Notes: generated from the letters alone by a model not told the origin. Numbered from the stretch's first letter, positions 50,723 through 60,679 are shown. The stretch is 64,000 bases of DNA from Candidatus Hermodarchaeota archaeon (GCA_016839805.1 JAEOTO010000031.1:1-64000), one strand, 5' to 3'. Numbers and translations are program-made.

Positions 50723-52441
50723 TCAACCATCAATGAGCAAGGACCTAGCCAAGATTTTGCCAATTATATAATTGAGAAGAATTCCTAGCCATAATCCAGC
50801 AAAGCCGATTATGTGAGCAGTTTCTACAATTCCTGTAATAATCGAACCTATGATCCAAAATATGCCAAAGAACCCGATTGGTATGAAGGATATAAAGGCA
50901 CTAATAAAACTCACTAATATCATTTGAGTGATATGTTGTCCAATCTCAAATCCAATCAATCGACCACCGCCAATAATCCGTGTGAAGAGTACAAGCGAAA
51001 TCATCGCTGAAACGTAAACTACAGGTATTTGAGAAAAAGCAATCGCAAACGAGATGGGATTGGTAAATGGCTTAAAGAAAGATACTGCGATTACAAAGAG
51101 GGGAATCACGACACTAATGCAGGTTAAAAGTTGGGCTTTCGATCGGAGAATGCGTTCTGTTCTAATCGGCAAGGTCAGGGTGTAAACCATTCCTCGAGCT
51201 TCAAGGCTTAGAAAGAAAATCGAAGTAAACCCAAGCATCATGGTTGGGATAACCACATAGATGAGGACATCCGAGACGTATACGTATCCAGCATCCCAAA
51301 AGAACTGGAGAAAGATTGGAACCATTACAAGAATTGGTAGAAAGAACATTATCGCTTGTCCTGGTGTCCGTAATGCAATGCGCAAATCCTTGCGGAGTAA
51401 AGCGATACTTGTACTACTTACTTTCACCTTAACAGGACGAACCACACTTGGACCAGTTTGGATAATACTACCAGTTCCTATTTGCAGGAGAAATCGTCTT
51501 GACCACCTGACACCGACAAAAGCTAAGAAACCATAGATTATGACAGCGATTATGTCGGGCCAGAGGGCTGGAGTTCCATGAACCCCGGATATTAACACTA
51601 CAAAGGTTCCAAGCGAGAAGGGATAGCTGAAGGTGATAATAAACCAAACGGGGAGTAAAAGAACAGCAAAAGTTTCGACGAGGGGAATGATATAGGGAAG
51701 TATTTGAAATGAGAAGGATAAACCCATGAAAGCTACAACCCAAAGGAAAATGAAGATAATTCTGATTATTGAGCCAAGACGGGAACCACCAGTTGTTTGA
51801 ATACGGGTATAAAAGTATAGGGCGAGTATAAGCATCAAGGTGATGGCTAATCCCACTGTAATTAGAAATGAGACAAAACAAGCTAATGCTCCAATGATAG
51901 ACATTGTCGCAAGGCCATAGGCAAGAGGAAATCCGATGATAATAGTAAACATCTGAGCATCAAAAAGGCGGATGTAAGCTAAAAGTGCCAGTTTTCCTGT
52001 ATCTGAATGGGAGAGGGGAAGGTAATGTCCAATGGAAGCGGCATTGGTGGAAATAAACGAAGTGGAAATCATAAGCCCCCAAAAAACCAGGAAGCCTAAA
52101 CCGATTAAATTGAAAACTGATACAGTAAAAGCGATGGTAATCCAGCGGTTTTCAACAAGGGTTCCTAAAAGACCATTGAGCGTACTCCAGATAATGAGTC
52201 CGAAGACTCCCGCTAGCATTGCAATGAAAAAACTCACAAATCCCTTGTTTCGTTTAGTATTTGCCCGAGCTTTCTCAATTTGCTTTTCAACTAATTGGTC
52301 CATCCCCCCTTGACTCATCGACATCGCTGAACGGAATTGGATCTCAAACGCAATCTTACCTGCAATTTTCCATGCATCACCCCAACTTAGATTTTGCTTG
52401 GATTCTATGATTTCGGACACGTCTTGTCGACCATCCAGCAC
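50723..52441 (-). CDS. ABC-2-type exporter permease
   Basis: 572 residues with about twelve membrane helices in two halves (GFVSFFIAMLAGVFGLIIW, AQMFTIIIGFPLAYGLATMS, IRIIFIFLWVVAFMGLSF, then ALLRKDLRIALRTPGQAIMF, VIPTMMLGFTSIFFLSLEA, IILVSFISAFISFIPIGFFGIF-type regions). The soluble N-terminus binds the ATPase. It begins at GTG 52441, 1 nt after the ATPase gene, so the two form one exporter. The cargo is unknown. Confidence 0.82.
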   Translation of the reverse strand: MLDGRQDVSEIIESKQNLSWGDAWKIAGKIAFEIQFRSAMSMSQGGMDQLVEKQIEKARANTKRNKGFVSFFIAMLAGVFGLIIWSTLNGLLGTLVENRWITIAFTVSVFNLIGLGFLVFWGLMISTSFISTNAASIGHYLPLSHSDTGKLALLAYIRLFDAQMFTIIIGFPLAYGLATMSIIGALACFVSFLITVGLAITLMLILALYFYTRIQTTGGSRLGSIIRIIFIFLWVVAFMGLSFSFQILPYIIPLVETFAVLLLPVWFIITFSYPFSLGTFVVLISGVHGTPALWPDIIAVIIYGFLAFVGVRWSRRFLLQIGTGSIIQTGPSVVRPVKVKVSSTSIALLRKDLRIALRTPGQAIMFFLPILVMVPIFLQFFWDAGYVYVSDVLIYVVIPTMMLGFTSIFFLSLEARGMVYTLTLPIRTERILRSKAQLLTCISVVIPLFVIAVSFFKPFTNPISFAIAFSQIPVVYVSAMISLVLFTRIIGGGRLIGFEIGQHITQMILVSFISAFISFIPIGFFGIFWIIGSIITGIVETAHIIGFAGLWLGILLNYIIGKILARSLLIDG

Positions 52442-52442
52442 C

Positions 52443-53252
52443 TTAGTCGCTATTTTTTGCTAGTGCAAGGCGAAGGGCTTTCACAGTCTGAGCAACTTCG
52501 TCATCTTGTTGAACTGCCCGAAGAAAGATTTCTTCAAGAGACCCATGAGCTTTGACCATTTCACGGAGTTCGTCAACGGTACCCTCGGCTACCATTTTCC
52601 CCTTATCTATGATGCCTATTCGATTACAAAGACTTTCAGCAACCTCAAGAATATGGCTGCTGAAAAGAATACCGCCTCCATTCTCCAAGTGAATATTCAA
52701 CACGTCTTTCAGGACGCGAACCGTTCGTGCATCTAAACCACTAAAAGGTTCATCTAAAACCAATAAGGGAGGATCATGGACGAGTGCAGAGAGAATACTG
52801 GCTTTCTGCCGATTGCCATGGCTTAAGACTGCAATCGGTTTATCATAATATTCTGCAAATTCGAAAGCTTCAACAAGAGATGTAATTCGCTTTTCAATAT
52901 GTTCTTGGTCTAGTTGTCGTACTGAGGCAACAAAATCAAAGAACTCGCGGGGGGTCAGGGATTCATAGAGAATATGGTCCTCAGGGACCAATCCAATTCG
53001 TTTTTTCACTTCAATGGGTTGAATCATCGGATCAAACCCAAAGACTTCAACATGACCTTCAGTGGGAGGAAGAAGTCCACTAACCATCTTTACGGTGGTT
53101 GTTTTTCCAGCTCCATTTGGTCCAAGTAAGCCATAGATTTCACCTGCTTGAACTCGGAAGGAAAGCTGATCAACAGCTACGGTGTCACCAAAATGGCGGA
53201 CCAAGTTAGTAGAAACGATGGGGTAACCATTACCCATGATGGATTCCGTCAT
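52443..53252 (-). CDS. ABC transporter ATPase
   Basis: 269 residues with all motor motifs: Walker A GPNGAGKTT, Q-loop LVPEDHILYE, signature VLSHGNRQK (LSGGQ variant), Walker B LLVLDEPFSGLD and the H-switch ILFSSHILEV. The variant signature and PPTEGHVEVFG match the export-type DRA/CcmA subgroup. It powers the permease encoded 1 nt downstream. ATG 53252; an internal ATG five residues later (MGNGYP) is also possible. Confidence 0.92.
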   Translation of the reverse strand: MTESIMGNGYPIVSTNLVRHFGDTVAVDQLSFRVQAGEIYGLLGPNGAGKTTTVKMVSGLLPPTEGHVEVFGFDPMIQPIEVKKRIGLVPEDHILYESLTPREFFDFVASVRQLDQEHIEKRITSLVEAFEFAEYYDKPIAVLSHGNRQKASILSALVHDPPLLVLDEPFSGLDARTVRVLKDVLNIHLENGGGILFSSHILEVAESLCNRIGIIDKGKMVAEGTVDELREMVKAHGSLEEIFLRAVQQDDEVAQTVKALRLALAKNSD

Positions 53253-53312
53253 TTACTGTCTCCTGATTTCATCAATAAAGTTCAAGGCTAAAAGATTTCG
53301 GAATCAGGGAAA

Positions 53313-54527
53313 TTATTCAGTCTCTTTGGATGACTGACGTTGGTGGACAAGTGGGATTAATAATGTGGCAAGAAATGCTAGAAGTGCCATCATGAAGAAA
53401 CCAGTAACCCATGTGCCAAAGTATACTTGACTCAAAGCTACTATAGGAATGCCGAAAGCGCCTAATCCAAATCGCGCAAAGAAGCTCCAGCCAAACACGG
53501 TTCCTCGGCTTTCAGGGCTAGATAATATGGAGACCATAGTGTTATTCGCAGCTTGCGCAGAGAAAAAGGAGAAGCCAAAAAGTAACATAGCTACGACGAG
53601 TAACACATCGTTGAATACCGTTTGTACATAGGGTATAGCCAACAGTAAGAGAGCTACACCAGATAATGCTGTCATGAATATGAGTGTTTTACGCCAACCA
53701 TAAGAGTCTGTTAACCGACCCCCTACCTCTTGACCCACCATTCCACCGATATAGATGAGAGTGCCAAATAACCCAGCCAGGATAAGTAGTGCGTTTAGTT
53801 CGGTTGTAATATAGACAGGGAGCGCAGTCACTGTTCCTCGATATAGCATCCCACGAAATGCAAAGATGATGGTAACAATAATCATGACAACTGGCGTCAT
53901 CAAACTGAAGAAGCCAGTAGACGACTTGGCTTCTGTGTCAGACCTTGGTTTAACGTCGTAGACCTCTCCTTTCATTCGTAGAGTTACAAAGATGATGAGT
54001 AATCCGACTGCTGAAAGAAAGATGAAGATAACAGGCCAAAATATGGTACTGAGTATGAAAGCTGAGATGAGAGGAGCAGAGGCTTGACCAATACTACCAC
54101 CGATACCATGACGTCCTAGGGCTCTTCCACGATTCTTTTCAAAGGCGTTTGAAACCCAAGTTGTACCAGCTGGATGATACAAACCTGCTCCAAAGGCATA
54201 AATAATAAAAAGAATCGTAATGGCAATGATGCCAAGGGGCCAGAGGAAGAATAGAGCAATCCCGGCTATTACAGAGAGTGATAGGCCCATGACAATTGTT
54301 TGACGGGGTCCAATACGATCACAAAGGACTCCAGCAGGAAGTGCTCCAAAGCCAAAAATGAAGTAGGCTGGAGTATTGAGGAGTAGAACCACTAATCCTT
54401 CTTGACCAGGAAGCACAGGCGTAATTAGAAGAAGTTTAGCTGTAATAAAAGGCAAGGCAAGCATTAGTAAATGAACCAACCCATGAGATGCTCCCGTAAT
54501 GAGCAACGTCGCATTCTGGTGGTTCAT
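53313..54527 (-). CDS. MFS transporter
   Basis: 404 residues with about twelve helices. The loop 2-3 motif is GVLCDRIGPRQTIVMG (G-x-x-x-D-R-x-G), repeated in the second half as GGRLTDSYGWRKTLIFM. IYAFGAGLYHPAGTTWVSN resembles the fosmidomycin-resistance-type subgroup. It is a proton- or substrate-driven carrier of unknown substrate. It is divergent from a second MFS gene at 54705. Confidence 0.88.
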   Translation of the reverse strand: MNHQNATLLITGASHGLVHLLMLALPFITAKLLLITPVLPGQEGLVVLLLNTPAYFIFGFGALPAGVLCDRIGPRQTIVMGLSLSVIAGIALFFLWPLGIIAITILFIIYAFGAGLYHPAGTTWVSNAFEKNRGRALGRHGIGGSIGQASAPLISAFILSTIFWPVIFIFLSAVGLLIIFVTLRMKGEVYDVKPRSDTEAKSSTGFFSLMTPVVMIIVTIIFAFRGMLYRGTVTALPVYITTELNALLILAGLFGTLIYIGGMVGQEVGGRLTDSYGWRKTLIFMTALSGVALLLLAIPYVQTVFNDVLLVVAMLLFGFSFFSAQAANNTMVSILSSPESRGTVFGWSFFARFGLGAFGIPIVALSQVYFGTWVTGFFMMALLAFLATLLIPLVHQRQSSKETE

Positions 54528-54704
54528 GATTCAATACACCTGCTTTCCTGTTGTTGTAAGGAAGTTGGCTATTTCATCTCCCCTTTAAGTTCTTTTCACA
54601 TAGTTGAAATACAGATACGTTTAGCTAATGAGGACTTTATCAAGCAGAAGAGAAAAACATTAAATTGACAAAGAAACTGGTAGCTGCACTCAACGGGGAT
54701 ATCA

Positions 54705-56090
54705 ATGACTGCCAATAATGAGAAACCAGAGACACCGCCATGGGCTGGTCGTGATCGCCTAACCTACGGTATACTCTTTTTTCTCTCCGTAATCATCAGT
54801 GCCGCTAGTGCGCTCCTCCCACCCATGACGGGAATCATCGCCCCCATTCTTGGTGTACCCTCTGATGACTGGATTGCCTTGATAGTAACCGTCTTTCTAC
54901 TCATCTCAGGATTTGCTGCTATCCCCTGGGCATACATGGCCGATCGCACAACCCGACGGAAGCTTCTCATTATCAGCACCTTTTTTTGGGTCTTCTGGTT
55001 TATTCCCATTCTACTCCCAAACATATCGTATTGGACCCTCTTTCTCTTCTATAGTTTAGCAGCCATTGGAATAGGTGCGACAGGACCCCTTGCCCTGTCA
55101 ATGACCATTGATTGTGTACCCTCTCACTTCCGGTCCACGACCATTGGCTTATTAGGCACCGCAGCAGGAGCAGGGTATGGCTTGGGCTTCATTATCAGCG
55201 GGCTCCTCGTTGAAACCGTTGGGTGGCAAATGCCCTTCCTCATCATCATAGTAATTGGATTTGCCACTGGATTTTTTCTATTACTCACTCGAGAACCCCC
55301 ACGAGGACAACACGACGAATGCCTGATTGACCTCCATCAGGCTGGTCACGTCTACAGCTACAAGCTAAACCGACAGGACCTGCATCGCATGTGGCGTAGA
55401 CGATCGAATATTTGGCTCATCGTAGTAGGTATAATTGCCATCATTCCCACCGCTGCCTTCGGTGCATGGGCCGTTCGATGGCTTAATGTGGACCATAGCC
55501 TCAGCATTTTTGTTGCAACCATCTTCATGACGCTAGCGTTAGCTAGCCAAATTGCTGGCACAGCTTTTTTTGGTCGATGGGGCGACCGCTTGTTCCAGAA
55601 GGATAAACGTGGACGCACCTATCTCATCCTACTCTGCTGTTTGGCAGCCGGACCACTCCTTCTCATAGCATGTTTCTATCCATTCACCGTAGCTCCTACA
55701 TCCACCATCTTTGACCTCTTCTTAAATCCAATTACCCTGATCTTTTTCATCCTCGTGTTCGCAGGTACTTTCTTTGATGCAGGTATCTCACCTTTGATCT
55801 ATGTAAGCGCAGGAGACATCAATCCACCTGAAATTCGCAGCACCGCTTTATCACTTCACCTTCTAGCGCACGTAATGGGGGTAGCCCTTGGCACTCAACT
55901 AGCGCCTACTTTCGCAGTTCTTTTCTTCGGGGGAATCTACTCACCCGCCTTAGCTGTAATTTGCATTTTCTTTTTCATTGCAGCAGTAACCACAATACCA
56001 ATTGTCCGGGGCATTCGCCAAGATATCACCTCCACAGAAAAGGATGTCAGAAGTCGCATTGAAAATACTTCACCCAGCAAACACGACTAG
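54705..56090 (+). CDS. MFS transporter
   Basis: 461 residues and about twelve helices, with the loop motif WAYMADRTTRRKLLIIS, the helix 5 motif LGTAAGAGYGLGFIISGLLV and a second-half FFGRWGDRLFQKDKRGRTYL. It is of the spinster or sugar-phosphate-antiporter-like type by general form only. ATG 54705 has GGGGAT nearby. It is not closely related to the neighbouring MFS protein. Confidence 0.85.
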   Translation: MTANNEKPETPPWAGRDRLTYGILFFLSVIISAASALLPPMTGIIAPILGVPSDDWIALIVTVFLLISGFAAIPWAYMADRTTRRKLLIISTFFWVFWFIPILLPNISYWTLFLFYSLAAIGIGATGPLALSMTIDCVPSHFRSTTIGLLGTAAGAGYGLGFIISGLLVETVGWQMPFLIIIVIGFATGFFLLLTREPPRGQHDECLIDLHQAGHVYSYKLNRQDLHRMWRRRSNIWLIVVGIIAIIPTAAFGAWAVRWLNVDHSLSIFVATIFMTLALASQIAGTAFFGRWGDRLFQKDKRGRTYLILLCCLAAGPLLLIACFYPFTVAPTSTIFDLFLNPITLIFFILVFAGTFFDAGISPLIYVSAGDINPPEIRSTALSLHLLAHVMGVALGTQLAPTFAVLFFGGIYSPALAVICIFFFIAAVTTIPIVRGIRQDITSTEKDVRSRIENTSPSKHD

Positions 56091-56167
56091 CTGACTAAGA
56101 ATCTTTTAATCTACCAACTGGACCTAAGCATGACTGAGAGTACGTATTAGCGTTGAAGGTGATTGTT

Positions 56168-57190
56168 ATGACTAAATCTGCCTTAACAGCTGGAATTGTT
56201 AGCACAGGGGTTTATTTGCCTAAACACCGTCACATGGCTTCCTACATCTCAGAACAAACCGGAATTCCTGAAGAGATCTTAAAAACAAAATTTGGACTCA
56301 CAAGCAAAACCGTCGGCGGCCCCGAGGACGGCCCAGTCAAGATGGGTATCCGTGCCTCCCAAAATGCTCTCGACAAAACTACCGAAGTTAAGCCCAAGGA
56401 TATTGATGTGATTCTTTGGACCGGTGAAACCTTCATTGAACGACCCATGCAAGTTGCCGGTGTCAAACTTGCCTATGAAATCGGAGCCACTGATGCATGG
56501 TCTCTCGATATCAGTGCAAGATGTGCAACGCTGATGGGTGGAATCCGACTTGCCAAAGCTCTAATGACCGCTGAACCAGAAATTCAAACAGTTTTACTTG
56601 CAAGTGGCTATCAAAACTGCGATTTAATCAATTACAAAAACGAGCGAAGCCGCTTCATGTTCAGTCTAGCGGCAAGTGGTGTAGCAGCAATCATTCAAAA
56701 GGACTATCCCCACAATCAGGTTCTTGAAACGACCATCATCACAGATGGAGCCTTTGCTGATGATGTCTATTGCCCAGCAGGTGGCACGGAGTTGCCAGTA
56801 AGCTGTGAAGCAATTGAAAAGGGACTTCATTATCTCGATGTTCCAGACCCAGCTGGGATGAAGGAACGACTGGATAAATTATCTATGCAAAACTTCATTC
56901 GCGTCGTTAAGGATGCCACTGAAAGAAGTGGTTATTCGATTAACGATATTGATTATCTAGCACTACTTCACATGAAACGCAGTGCCTTCACCTACGTCCT
57001 CAACAAACTAGGATTAACAATGGAGCAAACCACCTATTTTGAGGAATGGGGGCACATGGGCCAAAACGACGCAATTGTATCTATCGAAGAAGGGTTAAAA
57101 GCCGGAAAAATCAAACCTGGCGACCTAATATGCATGGCCGCAGCAGGGATTGGCTACACCTGGTCTGCAAGTTGTATTAAATGGGGATAA
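56168..57190 (+). CDS. Beta-ketoacyl synthase III / HMG-CoA synthase-like enzyme
   Basis: About 340 residues of the thiolase superfamily: GIVSTGVYLPKHRH, the nucleophile loop DISARCATLMGG (Cys about 118), HMKRSAFTYVLNKLGL (His about 267), and EEWGHMGQNDAIVSIEEGLK followed by GDLICMAAAGIGYTWSASCI. The last two blocks match the FabH C-terminus, but the usual catalytic Asn block (NxGN) reads GHMGQN. Archaeal HMG-CoA synthase is an alternative; its usual thiolase and DUF35 neighbours are absent. ATG 56168 has AAGGTGAT just upstream, better than TTG 56153. Confidence 0.8.
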   Translation: MTKSALTAGIVSTGVYLPKHRHMASYISEQTGIPEEILKTKFGLTSKTVGGPEDGPVKMGIRASQNALDKTTEVKPKDIDVILWTGETFIERPMQVAGVKLAYEIGATDAWSLDISARCATLMGGIRLAKALMTAEPEIQTVLLASGYQNCDLINYKNERSRFMFSLAASGVAAIIQKDYPHNQVLETTIITDGAFADDVYCPAGGTELPVSCEAIEKGLHYLDVPDPAGMKERLDKLSMQNFIRVVKDATERSGYSINDIDYLALLHMKRSAFTYVLNKLGLTMEQTTYFEEWGHMGQNDAIVSIEEGLKAGKIKPGDLICMAAAGIGYTWSASCIKWG

Positions 57191-57239
57191 ATTCCAGTTT
57201 CATGCATTTCCAGCGAGCGTAGCAGAATTTCTGGAATTG

Positions 57240-57398
57240 CTAGATTTCCTTTAGATGTCGTTCAACACAGTTGAGCTGATGTTCTGCACCTTTGATATCG
57301 CCTTCGGCTAAAAGCTTACGAGCGGTGGTAATGTGTTTAAGTGCACAACCCTTGAAATCGTTCGTATGTTCACATTCCTGACACTTGCTCTCTTTCAT
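57240..57398 (-). CDS. Small cysteine-rich protein, 52 aa
   Basis: A short frame from ATG 57398 with AAGGTGA upstream: it starts MKESKCQECEHTNDFKGCAL, then a helix ITTARKLLAEGDIKGAEHQL and NCVERHLKEI. Four cysteines (C6, C9, C18, C44) and several His could bind a metal. The helix has a TPR-like AEGDIKGAEHQLN. No family is recognised. Good SD, codon use and its clean fit between flanking genes support it as a real gene. Confidence 0.6.
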   Translation of the reverse strand: MKESKCQECEHTNDFKGCALKHITTARKLLAEGDIKGAEHQLNCVERHLKEI

Positions 57399-57548
57399 CA
57401 ATGATGAGTCACCTTAGATGGACAAAAGTTCACAAGTTCCTCTTATGTCTTATCACCGAACCTATCAATTCAATTTGATTATGAAGAAAAATCGGTTTGA
57501 ATCCTCCCATATCCAAATCTAAAATCATAACGAATTGAAGAAGACATT

Positions 57549-58577
57549 TCAGGGGGAATTGCGTGGTGAAGAAGTACTCAGTTTCACCGCATCCATTATT
57601 GAAACAATTTTGCCAGTAGAAAGATGATAACCAGCGACGGCATTCGCAAATTTTGTGGCTTCAGGGATGGTTAATCCAATTTGTTGTCCTGCTAAGAAAC
57701 CAGCGTGCCAACAGTCACCCGCTCCCGTTGATCGAATAATAGGAACTTGAAAACTAGCTTCAAGAGCAAGTTGTTTATTTTTTTGCCAAATTTCAGCTTT
57801 TGTAGGTGTATGTAATCCAAATAGTATGTTAGGAAAGGTTGAGGATAGAAATCGGATTGCCTCCTCAGGTGTTTTCTTTGGTTTTCTGGCCAACAATCTA
57901 ATTTCAGTCGCATTACCAAAAATTTGTGAAGGAGGTCGTGTATGTTTTAAGATTCGCTTCCAAATTTTATTTATTCGGTGAATATGTGGGGTGAGGTCCG
58001 AAAAATCGATTGAAATCTTCACATTGTTTGGCGTTTTATGAAGAATCGCCTCCACAAGTTCTTCCATTTTTAAGTTATGAGCATTGGTAATTACAATCGC
58101 ATCACTCTTTTTCATGATGTTCCATTGTTCTTGCGTCAGTTTAGCGGATGAGAAATCTGCCACACTTCCTGAACTATTTACCATTACATTATTCTTACTT
58201 GAGCCATGTGGAATCTCAAGAATCATAGAACTTGCTAAGTCACCTGTGTCAGTTATTATGGTATTAACGTTTAGAGGATGTAAGAAAAATTCGATGAGAT
58301 GTTTACCAAGTGGAGATGTTTCAGTTAAGAAAGTAGTCGATACACCCAGTCCGGCTAATATTTTAGCAACATTCCCTGCATTTCCTCCCGAAACGAGTTG
58401 AATGCTTGGTCCTAATAAATTCCCTCCACCTCTTGAATAAATGTCACTTATTCCAGCCATTAATTTCTCGTAAGACATATGTGGATTAACAATGATGTCC
58501 AAATAGAAATCCGGCAGAACTGTCACATTGGATTTTTTTATCTTTTCTAATGCTGATTGAATATCAATTGATACCAT
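57549..58577 (-). CDS. PfkB-family sugar/nucleoside kinase
   Basis: About 342 residues from ATG 58577: LPDFYLDIIVNP, the substrate-binding VSGGNAGNVAKILAGLGVST, then IFGNATEIRLLARK and the catalytic STGAGDCWHAGFLAGQQIGL (anion hole GAGD with catalytic Asp) followed by ATKFANAVAGYHLSTG. Family members phosphorylate ribose, fructose, adenosine and others; the substrate is not clear. A longer frame to 58613 adds MIILGDILGLVV, less likely. Confidence 0.88.
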   Translation of the reverse strand: MVSIDIQSALEKIKKSNVTVLPDFYLDIIVNPHMSYEKLMAGISDIYSRGGGNLLGPSIQLVSGGNAGNVAKILAGLGVSTTFLTETSPLGKHLIEFFLHPLNVNTIITDTGDLASSMILEIPHGSSKNNVMVNSSGSVADFSSAKLTQEQWNIMKKSDAIVITNAHNLKMEELVEAILHKTPNNVKISIDFSDLTPHIHRINKIWKRILKHTRPPSQIFGNATEIRLLARKPKKTPEEAIRFLSSTFPNILFGLHTPTKAEIWQKNKQLALEASFQVPIIRSTGAGDCWHAGFLAGQQIGLTIPEATKFANAVAGYHLSTGKIVSIMDAVKLSTSSPRNSP

Positions 58578-58751
58578 AACGACTAACCCCAGTATGTCGC
58601 CCAAGATAATCAAATCTTATAAATTAAAATCATTACTTTTGATAGAGTAGCACTCCTAAAAGTGGAAAGTTTAGTTTTGAAATGCAGGAAAGCCTATTCT
58701 TTTGTATTACTTGCCAGCTTTTGTATCCCACCTTGACTGAGGTTTGAGACA

Positions 58752-59231
58752 ATGTCAGATTGGATACGACAAGCTTTCACCGATGGGCTCTATGGCAAAC
58801 TCGCACACTACGATGTGCTCAAAGCCCTTGAAGGAATCACACCAGAACAGGCAAAGAAAAAATCATACAAGGGTGGGCATTCGATTTGGGATCACCTCTT
58901 CCATATCGTGTTTTGGCATGATATCACGATGAAAGCAATTCAGGGAAAAGCCATTGATTGGGATGCCATCAAGGGTACTGACTGGTTACAATCCGATGCA
59001 AAGCTTACGAAAAAATCGTGGGAGAAACTCGTCAAGAGCTTTGCCAAGCATCTTATCGAATTGAAAGAACTTGCTGAGACTGAGGACTTGACACAACTTA
59101 TCAAAGGATTCGGGGACATGCCACTGGGAAAAGGTATTCTTGTAGAAATTCAGCATAATAGCTACCATATCGGGCAAATCGTCATCCTACGCCAACTCCA
59201 AGGAAATTGGCCGCCACCTGATGACAAGTGA
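58752..59231 (+). CDS. DinB-family protein
   Basis: 159 residues, four-helix bundle. The metal-binding histidines of the DinB/YfiT type are seen as HSIWDHLFHIVFWHD (about 43-57) and EIQHNSYHIGQIVILRQLQG near the C-terminus. Members are thiol transferases or stress proteins. ATG 58752 follows GAGACA. The gap 59232-59498 downstream shows nothing definite. Confidence 0.85.
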   Translation: MSDWIRQAFTDGLYGKLAHYDVLKALEGITPEQAKKKSYKGGHSIWDHLFHIVFWHDITMKAIQGKAIDWDAIKGTDWLQSDAKLTKKSWEKLVKSFAKHLIELKELAETEDLTQLIKGFGDMPLGKGILVEIQHNSYHIGQIVILRQLQGNWPPPDDK

Positions 59232-59498
59232 GCTCCACAAATACTTGCTCTGTACACTTGCTTGAATAGGTCGGAAACAAGATAGCTTCTAAGTTAATCT
59301 GTTCATCACGGCGCGTAATTTCGAGAATATTTGTTGGTACAGGTTTCACCTCATTAAATGTCTATTGCAGATTTGTCAACATCTTATGAGGGGAACTACT
59401 CCAAACAGAATCTTTTTACACTAATTTTGGGCGGGATAAATTAAAGAATATGTGACTTGGAAGGTTGCGAAAGATCTGACACTTCCATCAGTTGAAAA

Positions 59499-59924
59499 CT
59501 AGTACCTCTCTCCCCTCTCAGGGGAAACAGTGTTTTCAGAAGTGTTAAATCCGCGATCGCCTTCGAGCACACCAGGTTTAGCAGTAATATGCTGTACTGC
59601 GGTTTTGAGAATTTTTCGTAAACGTTCGGGTTCTAACTGTGATAGCTGTCGATAACGGAGACAACTCTTCCCCACACTTAATTTCGCTAATGATACTCGA
59701 TATTGATCCAAAACCTGAGGATCTAAATAGAGACTCACATAGTGTTTTTGAGCAGCCAAAGAGGCAAGAGTAACTCCATTCAGCGAATAATGAAGCATCC
59801 CATATTTCACCCCTTCATGGACAGTGGGAGCAACTTCGAATATCAGACTGCGTACTGACTCCAGGATTTCCCGGAGCTCCCCAGAAACATCAGCACGATA
59901 AGCCGACGGAGAAGATGCACTCAC
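59499..59924 (-). CDS. DUF1801-type protein
   Basis: 141 residues with the DUF1801 form: LREILESVRSLIFEVAPTVH, VKYGMLHYSLNGVTLASLAA, KHYVSLYLDP, LAKLSVGKSCLRYRQLSQL and LRKILKTAVQHI. The fold resembles frataxin/YdhG; the function is unknown. The start is GTG 59924 with no clear SD. It lies 26 nt downstream of the SDR gene, so they are probably cotranscribed. Confidence 0.78.
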   Translation of the reverse strand: MSASSPSAYRADVSGELREILESVRSLIFEVAPTVHEGVKYGMLHYSLNGVTLASLAAQKHYVSLYLDPQVLDQYRVSLAKLSVGKSCLRYRQLSQLEPERLRKILKTAVQHITAKPGVLEGDRGFNTSENTVSPERGERY

Positions 59925-59950
59925 AGGATGATCATTGTAGAGTCTAGGAT

Positions 59951-60679
59951 TTACTTATGGTCGAAGTTTCCTCCATCAACATGAAGGGTTTCGCCAGTAA
60001 TATATGACGCCTTGCTAGAGGCGAGAAAGAGAATGGCATTCGCAACGTCTGTGGGATGTCCAGTACGTTTGATGAGGGCTTGCTTGATAAACACAGCTTT
60101 CTCTTCTTTGGTCATACCCCAGGTGTCAATCGGTCCTGGTGAGACGGCATTAACGCGGATTGGTGCCAGTTCACGGGCTAGCCCCCGTGTAATTGGTGTA
60201 CCCGCGGTTTTAGTCAGCGCGTAACCGATGCCGCCAAGATGGTAATCCATAACGACATTCACGATGTTTCCATGTGTTTCCTTCAAGTAAGGGGCTACAT
60301 AATGAGAGCAGACTAATATGCCCATGATATTGACTCGTACCATTCGTATCCAGAGATCCCAATCCGGATTTTTAAATTGAAACAGTGGAGGCGGATGGGC
60401 TGCTGCATTATTGACGAGCACATCAATTCTTCCAAATTGATCTATGACTTCTTTGGTCATAGTAGATACGTCGGTTGGGTTTGAGACATCCGCTTTGAGG
60501 CACAAGGCTTGCCTTCCTAATTGTTGAATAGCGTCTACTACTTCATCAGCTTTCGTTGAAGAAGAATAATAATTGACGACCACATCAGCACCATTTTCTG
60601 CAAATAATCGAGCTGTTGCACTACCAATTCCTCCACTTGCTCCCGTAATAATCACGGATTTTCCATCAAAACTATGCAT
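59951..60679 (-). CDS. SDR-family oxidoreductase (FabG-like)
   Basis: 242 residues: cofactor loop ITGASGGIGSATARLFAENG (TGxxxGIG), LKADVSNPTD, LVNNAAAHPPP (NNAG variant), catalytic YALTK, and the C-terminal GETLHVDGGNF. Classical SDRs reduce keto groups with NAD(P)H. The segment before Tyr reads NIVNVVMDYHLGGIGY, so the usual catalytic Ser 13 residues before Tyr is Val. It may be an altered-activity member. It lies near acyl-CoA synthetase and KAS III genes, so a lipid-related role is plausible. Confidence 0.88.
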   Translation of the reverse strand: MHSFDGKSVIITGASGGIGSATARLFAENGADVVVNYYSSSTKADEVVDAIQQLGRQALCLKADVSNPTDVSTMTKEVIDQFGRIDVLVNNAAAHPPPLFQFKNPDWDLWIRMVRVNIMGILVCSHYVAPYLKETHGNIVNVVMDYHLGGIGYALTKTAGTPITRGLARELAPIRVNAVSPGPIDTWGMTKEEKAVFIKQALIKRTGHPTDVANAILFLASSKASYITGETLHVDGGNFDHK

